A stretch of 64,000 bases of DNA, taken from positions 62,001 to 126,000 of the forward strand of contig JAKSZP010009287.1 in NCBI GenBank assembly GCA_022478985.1, read 5' to 3'. A program made the position numbers and the translations under genes. This document shows, piece by piece, positions 33,600 to 43,313 of the stretch (position 1 is its first letter; each line of letters opens with the position of its first letter). Source of the DNA: Massospora cicadina (Eukaryota > Entomophthoromycota > Entomophthoromycetes > Entomophthorales > Entomophthoraceae). The notes under the pieces are model-generated. The model searched no databases, was not told the origin of the DNA, and saw only the letters and a program-made list of their open reading frames with translations.

Positions 33600-34575
33600 A
33601 ACTGAAACCCTTGGGGCACATACTGTAATTACTCAAGAATTGTTTACCAGATTATCAGAACAACAGAAGAATGAAGCACTAGAGTTGTTTGAACAATACT
33701 CCGAATTTTTTGCCAAAGATGACCAAGATTTAGGTTGTGCAAAAGGAGTACAGCATTTTGTTGACACTTTGGACCATTCACCTATTAGAATGAAGCCAAT
33801 CCGGTGCCCCAAGGCTAGTGATAAAAAAGTTGGAGAAGAGCTAGAGAATTTGCCAAAAAGTGGAATGATTGTGCCATCTAAGGGCCCATGGCCAGTCCAG
33901 TTTTAATCATAAAGAAAAAAGATGGCAGCAAATGAGTTGTCATTGATTATCAACGCCTTAATGCCATTACAAAAAAAAGATTCATATCTGTTGCCAAGAA
34001 TTGATGATGCTTTGGACCATCTGGGAGGGGCGAAGTATTTTGCTGCAATGGACCTTATCTCAGTATATCTGCAAATTGAACTGCCTTAAGAGGAGCAGGA
34101 GAAGTGCGCAATGATTGCTACTTAAGGGCTGTTAAAACTTATGTGCATGCCACAGGGGCTGTGCAATGTGCCAGAAACTTTTCAACGTGCAATGGATTCA
34201 ATTTTGGGGGATCTTAAATTATCCTGCATACTTGTTTACCTGGATGATATCAAAGTCTTTTTGTGAACGTTTTCCAAACATTTGGAGCACATTGAACAAG
34301 TGTTTGAATGGCTGGTGAAGGCTAATCTGAGGATAAAACCTAGAAAATGTCAATTCTTAAAAGAACAAATGGAGTACCTCGGGTTGTCATTGATTCCAAG
34401 GTCTTGCAGCCTCAACCTCAAAAGGTGGAGGAAATTAACAAAATGCAACCTCTGATGAGTATGATGGATGTTCAAGTGTTTTTAGGCATGGTAGGGTACT
34501 ATCAAAGATTTGAAGAAGGGTTTGCGAGGATTGCTGAGCCCCTATTTCATTTGCTACAAGGAAGAGTTTGATTTT
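33600..34575 (+). pseudogene. Element E reverse transcriptase, YLDD intact
   Basis: The leader is open at 33,640-33,906 (LSEQQKNEALELFEQYSEFF, DLGCAKGVQHFVD). Then KKKDSYLLPRIDDALDHLGG near 33,972, KYFAAMDLISVYLQIELP, MPQGLCNVPETFQRAMDSIL near 34,147, and the catalytic box LVYLDDIKVF near 34,228. The thumb reads KPRKCQFLKEQMEYLG near 34,340, then VFLGMVGYYQRF near 34,475. Stops replace several Trp and Gln codons. This is the least damaged palm domain of the stack. Confidence 0.85.
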
Positions 34576-35045
34576 GCTGGGCAGATGAGTGCCAACAGGA
34601 TTTTGAGGCTTTGAAAACCAGAATGAGCACAGCGCCTATCCTTTGATATCCCAATTTCAGCAGGCCTTTTATCATACAAACTGACGCCTCATTGACTGTG
34701 ATTGGGGGTGTGCTATCTCAGATTGGGGAAAATGATTAGGAGCATCTGGTCACTTATTGCAGCAGGACGCTGAAAAAGCATGAGCGTAATTTACAGTGAC
34801 CAAAAAAGAGTGTTTAGCTGTCATCTACGCATGTAAAAATTTTAGGTTTACATTATGGCACCAAATTTCAAGTAGTGACGGATCACAGCTCATTAAGATG
34901 GCTCCACAACCTCAAGAAACCTGAAGGATGATTAGCACACTAGACTTTAATATTACAAGTGTATGATTATAAAATTATTCATAGAGCTGGAGCAGCCCTC
35001 AAAATGCAGAAGGATTATTGCGACTTCCTAATGTAGCTGTACTGA
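34576..35045 (+). pseudogene. Element E RNase H, decayed
   Basis: Blocks: IIQTDASLTVIGGVLSQIGE near 34,672 (first Asp), LVTYCSRTLKKHERN, then a shifted frame, then FQVVTDHSSLRWLHNLKKPE near 34,868 (last Asp). A one-base shift near 34,795 breaks the Glu region. Confidence 0.8.
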
Positions 35046-35057
35046 GCAGTTTGCCAA

Positions 35058-36252
35058 TTGCTTCATGAAAAGATGATTACCTGGAAATACGGAAATGAGC
35101 CAATTGAAGTACAAAAAGCAATCAAAAAAGAATTAACCAACAGCAAATATTGGAATGGAGTTCTATACAAGCTCACGCCTGATGGGCAGCATCAAATTTT
35201 CCCAATACCTTCCGACCAAATGGAGATCATTACACAAGTGCACAAGGCTCTAGGGCACGGAGGATTGACCAAAATACTAGAATTAATTTGGTCAAATTAC
35301 TATTGGGATCTCATGCGATTCAATATGCGAGATGTACTCAACAAATGTCATTCTTACCAGATTGCAAAACTTTGAAGTCAGATATGTAATATCATTTAAT
35401 CAAACCTGACTGGGCCTGGCATACCATATTGTTTGATGTAGTTGCCCTTTGCCTGTGAGCAGCCTAGGCAACAAATACATAATTGTTGCTATCAACCATC
35501 TAAAGAAATGGGTGGAAGCAAAAGCAATCTGAGACGTTGGGGCCTTAACTACTGCCAAGTTCATCATGGATAATATAATTTACAAGCACGGATGCTCACA
35601 GAAGACCTTGATGGATAATGGCACAAATTTTACTGCTCAGATGGTACAACGGTTAAATGAGTTGATGTCTATCAAAGGAGTGTTGTCAACACCATAACAT
35701 CCTGAGACTAATGGTATGGTAGAGCGAGTGAATGGCACTTTAGTTGGCATTTTACGCAAAAATGCAGCCTTAGCGCCTTCACAATGGGCTACCTCCATTA
35801 GTGCTACTGTGTTTGCATACAATATTGGACACCACAGTAGTACAGGCCACTGTCCATTTTGACTTCTGTATGGTAGACAGTCAGATCTGCCTCCATTGTT
35901 ATATTCAGTGCTCAGTTCAACTGAAGCAATTAACACAAATAATTATGTTGAGCAGCTAGCGAAGGCTTTAGTTAAGTTGCAATCTGAAGCCTAACAAAAT
36001 GTTATTAGTTGAAAAACTAGTCAGAAGAGCTATGATGACGCTAAATGAGCTACAGTGACTAAATTTAAAGAGGGAGACTTAGTAGTATATTGTTATACTC
36101 ATAGCGCAGGCCATGCGCACAAGCTTGCCTCGCTTTGGAAAGGTCTGTTTATTGTATTGGAGAAATATTCTGAAGATTTATATACCATTAAGGATTAAGG
36201 CAGCTGGGTTGTGAATCAAGTACACGCTAAGTTTCTTCATCCATATTATAAA
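35058..36252 (+). pseudogene. Element E integrase, decayed
   Basis: The zinc-binding domain is open at 35,058-35,375: HKALGHGGLTKILELIWSNY, then CHSYQIAK (H2C2 layout). The core continues in changing frames with [13 protein letters not shown] DNA near 35,615, the Glu block near 35,712 and GRQSDLPPLLYS near 35,872. The C-terminal tail ends VHAKFLHPYYK at 36,252. Several stops are present. Confidence 0.75.
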
Positions 36253-36410
36253 TAATAATAACAATACAAAAAAGAAAAAAGTAAAAAAATATATTAAATA
36301 AAAGAAAGGTATAATATAATTAAAGTATATAATAATATTGATAATAATAAAAATAAAAATAAAATAAAAATATAGAAAAGTTATAAAATAAAAAATATAA
36401 ACTTTTATTC
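36248..36410 (+). repeat. AT-only low-complexity tract
   Basis: About 160 bp made almost only of A and T with rare G, built of AATAATAAT, AAAATAAAAT and AAAAAGAAAA runs. It begins right at the integrase stop of element E. It could be a degraded tail or an expanded microsatellite. Confidence 0.7.
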
Positions 36411-37655
36411 AGAGATTTGCACCTCTACATCATTGAAACTAGGTAACCCTTCTTCAGGAGGGGGAGGAGAGTTAGATCAAACTGGAGAAACCTGTAGCGG
36501 AATCAGAAAAATGTAAATCTCAAAAAATCTCAACTATCCAAACCCTGATAAGATGTGCTAAACCCAAAAAGGCTCAGCACCAGGCACACTGGCCTTGTCT
36601 GCTTAAGAAAGGCCATTGAACCAGAGGGAAAGACCATTGAAATGGACTTTGGAACAGGCGGAGAAGGTTTGGCTCAGGAGTAAATGCCGCTGAAAAGAAA
36701 AACAGTCAGCAAGGAGACTTTTTATGCAGGGGTAAACAGGGGGAGGAAAACTTTCACACAAAACATCTGCAAACAGGCCTCATCTAATACCAAGCACATG
36801 TCAGGCATGGTATCAGTGGGGAGTGAGGAAGGAAGGAAGTGAATGCATGCGCCCAGAAGAGCCATAAGTGGAACATACTTCTTGGGAAGCCCTTTTGACA
36901 GGCTTCTGCAAATGGCTTGGTATAAAAGCAGGATGCGCCAATCTTTGGATACCTAAGTTTTAAGGCCCAACAGAATGTGTAAAGCTGTATGCACCAAAGC
37001 GGGTTCACATCATAGCCTAGAAACTGAGTTAGTGAAAACAATGACCTTATTGGCTACAAAAATATTGTATGTGACAATATCAGGGCCATAAGCAAGTGCG
37101 GATGACAAGTAGGCATTTATAAGCTCCAACATTGAATTGAGCTCAAAATCCAATGAAGCCATACTGCCTGCACATAGAGAGATAAACAAGGTTTTTAGGA
37201 GGTAAAACAGAAAAAAAAGGGCAAAAAAGAAGTCAGGAAGAAGATCCTAATCCAAAGTGAATTAATGTCGGATAAAAGGTTTCTTGGGGTTGTTTGGCTT
37301 CAGAATCCTAAAGGATTAAAAAAAGAGTCATAGGATGATACTGCTCAACCCATTGAGAGTTCGATGAACAGTACTTAGAGCCAAGGGGGCCTGCTAGGGT
37401 TCATCAATAATTGGTGAAATTGCAGTGGGACGCAAAGCTGAACTCTCAAGTATTGTGGAAGCATAGCAGGTCGAACCAGATTGTATAATTGTGGGCAACA
37501 CGCCCAAGTGAACCATAGTGTGCCACATAGACTTGCTTAGTATTAAGAAGATTTTTCTGTCCGTGGCAGAAAGACTATCAAGTTATCATTCATATTTTGA
37601 TGAGCGAGAAAAGTTAGACATTGTGAACCAGAGAAAAGAGTACCACCACTTATAT
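36411..37655. other. Extra 1.25 kb between integrase and polypurine tract of E
   Basis: In C and F the integrase tail is followed within about 60 bp by the polypurine tract; here about 1.4 kb intervene. The stretch has no Gypsy signal. A minus frame at 37,041-36,784 is open for 85 codons and rich in Phe, Trp and Cys, but I recognise no family. Most likely an insertion or captured DNA; no terminal repeats were found. Confidence 0.45.
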
Positions 37656-37658
37656 CAA

Positions 37659-37674
37659 GTCAAGGTGGGGGATT
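37659..37674 (+). other. Polypurine tract of element E
   Basis: GTCAAGGTGGGGGATT directly before the 3' LTR start TGTTGAG, in line with C and F. Confidence 0.7.
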
Positions 37675-38554
37675 TGTTGAGTTGTTGACTGAATCTAATT
37701 GCCAGATATTCAATAGGGACATAATAATGTTAACATGCCTAATTTATTTTGGATCATATTGGATATCAGTGATTATAGATCAGGAATCTTTTAAGCTTAT
37801 GCAAAGCTTAAGATTCGTGGCCTAGCAATTTCACTTAATAATATTTGACTATAATGATATGGGCTTGGGGGCTTTGTTGGTTTGGTCAGACTATAATTAA
37901 TAGCTGACTAAATGACTCAGGCATGTGGGCTTTTTTGGTCTATGTAAAAATTAGTTTTTAATGTCAATCAAGTTTTTGATCAAATTAATTACTAATTAGT
38001 GGTACAAATCACCTTGGTATATGCTACTGATTGCTTGAGATTAGTATCAGTTCAGCTATTTGCAGACACATTGGAAATGCTTTCTTGATAATATTTCCGA
38101 GTTTGAGACCAACTCTGAGGCGTTTGAGATGTCTTGAGTCAAATAAATTGTAGACCCTCAAACAAACTCAGTACTTTCTCTGGCCAAGTGCCATTGAAAT
38201 TGAGGCATCATGGGTAAGATGTGGTGAACATCAAACCCTATAAATTATCCCAAGTTGATACTAATAAACTATCATCAACTATTACCACAAATTTATAGTT
38301 TAATTTATAAGCTTTTTTGTATTTAATACTTTACGTTATATTAATTTGAGAATTTACTTAGCATCAGAAGGATCAGGGCGACATGTCATTGTCTAAGTAA
38401 CTACAGAAGAATATGGCTTCAAGTATAATTACCAGGGAGTTATATCTTAACTATAGTCACCTTCTGGTCTATTGTCTTCATAAAATAGACGTTTGAAACT
38501 CCACCTTACCTCAGAAGAAGAACTAGCCATCTTTAATAGACTCAAAATTCAACA
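37675..38554 (+). repeat. 3' LTR of element E
   Basis: 880 bp, pairing with 29,404-30,281; followed by AATCC, the other half of the target duplication. Confidence 0.9.
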
Positions 38555-38900
38555 AATCCCCAGCCTTATTCTAACTACGCGCCTTGTCCTTGGCTGAGCT
38601 ACCCTAGCAGTTCAACTTCTGCCCCAAACTGCTTATTATCATCATCAACGGCCCAACTACTGACCTGGACCTAATTGAGCCGATCATCAGCAGCCAATTT
38701 ATCAGCCTGGCCCATCTTACTAAAACCAAGGGCGCATAACCTATGAGGTGAATTGTTTTAAATGCAGTCGCCCTGGTCACCTTGCCCAAAGCTGCCCCAG
38801 CTGTTAGGTCCACTATGTACAATAGGACTAATAAAACCAGTAAAAAGATGGAGCAGAGTAGAGATGGGACTCTCTACCTCCGCTATCCCAATTCTAGACG
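38555..38900 (+). pseudogene. Element F Gag, C-terminal part with intact CCHC knuckle
   Basis: Resumes the Gag of F after element E. A Pro/Gln/Tyr-rich linker precedes a perfect zinc knuckle CFKCSRPGHLAQSC (C-x2-C-x4-H-x4-C) at 38,754-38,795. Following text GTLYLR/WDSLPP resembles the element C text WDALPA after its knuckle. Confidence 0.75.
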
Positions 38901-38999
38901 TCCTACCCGAACTAATTGTAGTATTTCCAGCAGAAGTCCCTCCATATGATGGATTTTATACCAGCAGCCAGGCGGAGGTTTAAATATACTGATATAGCC

Positions 39000-39660
39000 G
39001 CAAGCTAAGGCCATGGTGGATGAAGGGCCTCAGGAGCAATTGAAGCTTTACGCCTGCCAGATGTTCAATCAAACTGCTTCAAATGATCTGGACCCAGCCT
39101 CCAATGCAACTTCCCTGAAAGGTGTAACTGTTGCCCTCCCAGTAGACGCTATTGCAAAATATTACCCCAAAGTGGTGAGGGGATAATGAGCTTCATTAGG
39201 AAAAGAGACCCCTTGATTGTTTAAGTATTAAACAGTTAAAATTCTTCAGATCTGAGTGTACTATACTGTACCATTTTTGTAGAAAAACACCGGGTTCACG
39301 CTATCTTAGATATGGGCGCCTCAGTCAACATAGTTTCACTAGTTTGGTGGCGAAGTTGGCACCAAAACCTGATGTAGAACATTACATTATCTATGGGATC
39401 GCTGTAGCAGAAAACACGGTCTCTGAGGGAGCATATAATGCGCTACCGTTGTAGTTTGGATCAATTATAGTGGTGGCTCTGGTGATAGTGTTTTTAAAAA
39501 TAATCATGGCATGCTAATTAAAACTGCTTCATGTGACACTTTAGGGCTGTCATTAGTATGATGGAGGAGATCTATGAAATCTTGGGTCAGTGGATCCTAA
39601 TTTACTTTACCTCTAGCGGAGTGCCAAAGGATCTGGTGCATATGGGACATATCAACCTGG
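39000..39660 (+). pseudogene. Element F aspartic protease, decayed
   Basis: The active site near 39,301 reads AILDMGASVNIVS, D-M-G in place of D-S/T-G. Downstream are EGAYNALPL-like text near 39,427, then MEEIYEILGQWILIYFTSSG near 39,561, which equals element C text ETLSILGQQILIYFTSCG. Frameshifts near 39,345 and stops inactivate it. Confidence 0.7.
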
Positions 39661-39774
39661 CATATATTGATAGAGTGATTCCAGCTTGCTATTATTGTTT
39701 AAAAAGCAAAACCTGGGCCCTTCCCCAGAAAATATAAATATCAAGGGCTGCCACTCAGAGCTGCTGGGCCTATA

Positions 39775-40035
39775 TCCATCTCCTCCGGTCACCAAGTAAT
39801 AGTATACACTGAGTTAGAGGTAAAAGTACCAGCTGGGCTCTATGGGGGAGGTCGTTGGCTTTATCAGCAATCACGGCTTGAGCCTCACAAAGCTCCAGGC
39901 AGTATACTACTGGGTCATGGGGAGATCAAGGTGCTACTAGCAATTCTACATAACGAACCAATGCAAATCCGCTGGCACCAAATAGTGGCGTAGTTACACT
40001 TGACCCCTGTTGAGGAGGTCCTTCAGGTTCACGAG
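39775..40035 (+). pseudogene. Element F dUTPase-like domain, decayed
   Basis: Text: SSGHQVIVYTELEVKVPAGL near 39,781, then LEPHKAPGSILLGHGEIKVL near 39,879, LAILHNEPMQIRWHQIVA, LHLTPVEE. It is clearly the same domain as in element C (SGHQCIVGTELKIDVPKELY; GIEEVRVLLANL; IQWHQVVAYLLLAPIE). The motif 3 Asp is missing, as in C and E. Confidence 0.6.
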
Positions 40036-40079
40036 TTTGGGCCCCTGGATAAATTTAGTCTACCCTTTGAACTGCAGCT

Positions 40080-40935
40080 CGGTGTAATGGCAGTGATACC
40101 GCGCAATAATTTAATGGGGTTATTGAGAGACCAGAAGGTTCAGGAGATAGCTTTATTCTAAAATATAAGGATACCTTTGCCATCAATGACCATGATTTAA
40201 GGTGCGTAAGGAGTGGTACATTGACTGTACAAGGGTGATCTTCCCCCCATCAGGTCTCAGCTAATCCGCTAGTATAGGGCAGCTGAGGAAGTATTAACAG
40301 TGTAAATTAAAAAGCTACTGGGGTAAGGATGCTCAAACTTTCAAAGAATCCATGGGCTTCACCTGTTCTTATTGTAAAAAAGAAGGGCAGCACCAACTGG
40401 GTAGTGATAGACTACCAGAAGCTCAACAGAATCACCAAGAAGGACTAATATCCCTTGCCGTGGATTGACAATGCTTTGGATTAGTTATGGGGAGCCCATT
40501 ACTCCTTGGTTAATGGATTTGATATTGAGCTACTTACAAATAAATTTGCCATGGTGGAACAGGAGAAATGTGCCATAATCACATCCAAAAAGCTTTTTTA
40601 ATCGACCCATATGCCTCAAGAACTGTTTAACCCCCCAGCTACATTTCAATGGGTGATGGCACTATCCTTGGCGATCTTAAGCTGTCATGCATCCTTATGT
40701 ACCTCAACAAAATCAATGTATTCTCCCGCACGTTTTCTGAGCACCATAACCATTTAAAGAATCTATTCTGCCAGATGGTTGAGACCAATGTCAAGATCAA
40801 GCCGCAGAATTCCACTTCATCAAGGACCAGCTGAAGTACCTCAGCTTTGTGGTAGATGTGATATGGCTGAAAACTCAACCAGCCAAGATAGAGGCTATCC
40901 AAAAGATGATTACTCCAAACAGTAAGTATGTCATC
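40080..40935 (+). pseudogene. Element F reverse transcriptase, decayed
   Basis: Palm blocks: VLIVKKKGSTNWVVIDYQKL near 40,368, and LGDLKLSCILMYLNKINVFS near 40,665, where the catalytic YLDD has become YLNK. The thumb near 40,795 reads KIKPQN, then a frameshift, then LKYLSFVVDV. Several stops. Confidence 0.8.
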
Positions 40936-41500
40936 CTGGTTTTTTGGGGAAGGTCAGCTACTACCAACGCTTCATACCCAACTTCAGCTGTATTGGAGGT
41001 CCACTGTTTAAGTTACTAAATAAGGATGTCACATTTGAATGGACGGAACGTCAACAATGCTCCTTTGATACACTTCAGATGGTGCTAATCAATGCACTGG
41101 TACTGCGCTACCCAAATTTTAATAAAGCGTTTATCATTCAGACGGGTGCATCCCTTTCTGCAATTGGGGCTGTCCTTTCCCAAAAAGATGATGAGGGGGA
41201 GGAGCACCCGTTTGCATACTGTAGTTGGAGCCTGAAATGCCTTGAGCGTAATTACACTGTGACTGAGTGAAAGTGCTTAACGGTAATTAAACGTATAAGC
41301 AATTTAGGGTGTTTTACATGGGGTGAAGTTTAGTGTTATAAAAGATCATGCGTCGTTATGCTGATTGAGAACCTCAAGGAGCCTGAAGGGCGCCTAGCCT
41401 GATGGGCACTCAAACTACAGGCTTATGATTTTGAGATCCTCCACAAACCTGGAGCAAAACACCAGAACGATGATCGCCTGTCAAAGCTACCAAAAATTGC
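40936..41500 (+). pseudogene. Element F RT connection and RNase H, decayed
   Basis: The frame 40,944-41,270 is open: GKVSYYQRFIPNFSCIGGPL, LVLRYPNFNKAFIIQTGASL (first catalytic Asp now Gly: TGAS for TDAS), SAIGAVLSQKDDEGEEHPFA, LKCLERNYTVTE. Downstream blocks (about 41,345-41,470) are broken; the end reads PGAKHQND. Confidence 0.8.
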
Positions 41501-42720
41501 AGTTAAAGCGGATCTGAGCGATATAATTTACATATTGATGCTCACCAGAAAGTATGACGGTGAGCTGCCTCAAGTCATAAAGGTATTAAATAAAATTCGA
41601 GCCAATACCTTCCAGAATAACAGGAGCTGTACGAATGGATTGGAGACTTAACAGTGAACTTCTTGCGACCCTCAAAATGGCCTTGAATTACCATGATCGC
41701 ACATAAGACAGTCAGACATTGTGATTTGCGCAAGATGTTGGAATTGTTGCACCCTTGGTATTATTGGGAAAACATGAAATTTGACATGCTTGAAACCATT
41801 TCCTGCTGCCATCAATGCCAAGTGGAAAAGCTGTTCCGCCAGAAGACTCTATATTAGATAGTGAAACCACACTTTGCTTGACATACAGTTTCCCTGGGTG
41901 TCGTTGGCCCTCTATCAATGGGAGCTAACTGATCCAAGTACATTATGGTGGCTATTGACCACTTGGCCAGGTGAGTTGAAGCATGGGCAATATGGGATTT
42001 GGGGGCAGTCACAGTGGCCAAGTTTGTAATGGAATGTATTATCCAGCGACATGGCTACCCTCAATTCATTCTTGTTGATAATGGTACCAACTTCACCTTG
42101 CACATCCTTCTAAAGTTGAATGAGCCGATGGGCATCCATGGGTTTCTGATGACCCCATACCACCCCAAGTTCAACGGGATGGTTGAGCAAGTTAATGATA
42201 CCTTGGTGAACATATTTTAGAAATTGGTACAGGATTTACCTTCTGAATGGAGTTCCCTCCTTTCCACTGCTGTATTTGCATACAGCATTAGCTACCATTC
42301 TGCCACGGGTAAGTGTCCCTTTCAACTAATATATGGACGACACCCTGCTCTTCTGGAACTGTTTTATACTTGCATAGAATATACCAGTGGAATAAATCCT
42401 CAACTCTATTTGACTAACCTAGCGGACAAGTTACTCAATCTATAAACTAAAGCTTACTCATTCAGCTTAGCCAAGAAGATAAAGAACCAGAATGCCTTCA
42501 TGTATGGCATAGCAGGTAGCTCAAATCAAAGATGGGGAGATGGTTCTATTCCATGACCAACACAGGCTTGGTCAAAAGCACAAATTGGCCAGCATTTGGG
42601 TTAGTCAATTTGAAATAATTAAAAACTGGCGTCAACGCCTATAATATCAAGGACCCTGCTAGTGGTCAGATTATTAACCAAATGCACGCAAAGTTCCTTT
42701 GGGCATAGAAACAATAGGGG
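41501..42720 (+). pseudogene. Element F integrase, decayed
   Basis: Core open at 41,999-42,445 in two adjoining frames: GAVTVAKFVMECIIQRHGYP, FILVDNGTNFTLHILLKLNE (second catalytic Asp), TPYHPKFNGMVEQVNDTLVN (catalytic Glu), then SLLSTAVFAYSISYHSATGK, GRHPALLELFYTC. The tail near 42,690 reads NQMHAKFLWA. Closely related to the integrase of C. Confidence 0.8.
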
Positions 42721-42728
42721 ACTTATCG

Positions 42729-42745
42729 TCCAGTCAAGGGGTTAA
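42729..42745 (+). other. Polypurine tract of element F
   Basis: GTCCAGTCAAGGGGTTA precedes the 3' LTR start TGTCAAG; the same layout is seen in C. Confidence 0.7.
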
Positions 42746-43308
42746 TGTCAAGATCATGATATGATTTGATGATAAGTATAGAATAGCCATGGAAGATGGC
42801 GAGAATCCGCCAACCATGATTTATAGGTAAAAATTTGAGCGCCTTGGGATGAGGCGATAATGGGTCAGGAGGGGTAATTATTGGATCACCTCAATAATAA
42901 GGCGATAAGGTGATGTTGACATTCAACAAATATTAAGTAGATAACCTTGAACTAAGGCAATAGGGAATTTAAGAATACCATTGCAGCCAAAGCCAATGAG
43001 AATATGGCAGAACTGAATAGTCTAAGCTGAAAGAGCAATATTAACTGAAGTCAATGATTATATAAGCAAGACTAGACGATTGAGAGAAGAGGATTGTTAG
43101 TAGGAAAGAGAGTGCAGAACATCAAGTATCCGCTGTAGATATAAAATTAATAAGGAGGTGTCATCAGGGAAATAGGTCCATATTTTATTAAGTTATTAAA
43201 TTGTTTTAAGGATGACAATATTCATATTGTCAGTCTTATTACTCAGTGGGCTTGACCCTGTGCAAAACACTTTTGGCGTATCTCCAATATATCGCCAAAT
43301 TTATAACA
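42746..43308 (+). repeat. 3' LTR of element F
   Basis: 563 bp, pairing with 11,887-12,451, ending TTATAACA. Confidence 0.85.
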
Positions 43309-43313
43309 AGAAC

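Larger units (their letters stand above)
29404..38554 (+). mobile_element. Element E: Ty3/Gypsy LTR retrotransposon nested in F
   Basis: LTRs at 29,404-30,281 (878 bp) and 37,675-38,554 (880 bp), the longest LTRs here. Flanking 5-mers are AACCC (29,399-29,403) and AATCC (38,555-38,559), one C-to-T difference, taken as the target duplication. The LTRs are the most alike of any pair in the window over their first 700 bp or so. E keeps both an intact protease D-S-G and an intact RT YLDD. The 9.15-kb length is inflated by an AT tract and an extra 1.25 kb before the 3' LTR. Confidence 0.9.
11887..43308 (+). mobile_element. Element F: Ty3/Gypsy LTR retrotransposon nested in A, itself interrupted by D and E
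   Basis: LTRs at 11,887-12,451 and 42,746-43,308. Internal parts are 12,452-13,165, 28,861-29,403 and 38,555-42,745, together about 6.0 kb with LTRs. The Gag frame breaks at 13,165 and resumes after D at 28,866, then breaks at 29,403 and resumes after E at 38,555; each join is supported by alignment to the Gag of element C. Flanking 5-mers are ACAGC (11,882-11,886) and AGAAC (43,309-43,313), a poor match, so the target duplication is not proven. Confidence 0.8.

Noticed and set aside
36248..36410. AT-only tract as a replication origin or centromere repeat
   Set aside because: Single short tract inside element E with no repeats elsewhere in the window; low complexity explains it.
11882..43313. 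Perfect target duplication for element F
   Set aside because: Flanks ACAGC and AGAAC agree at only three of five positions; F is supported by LTRs and frame continuity instead.
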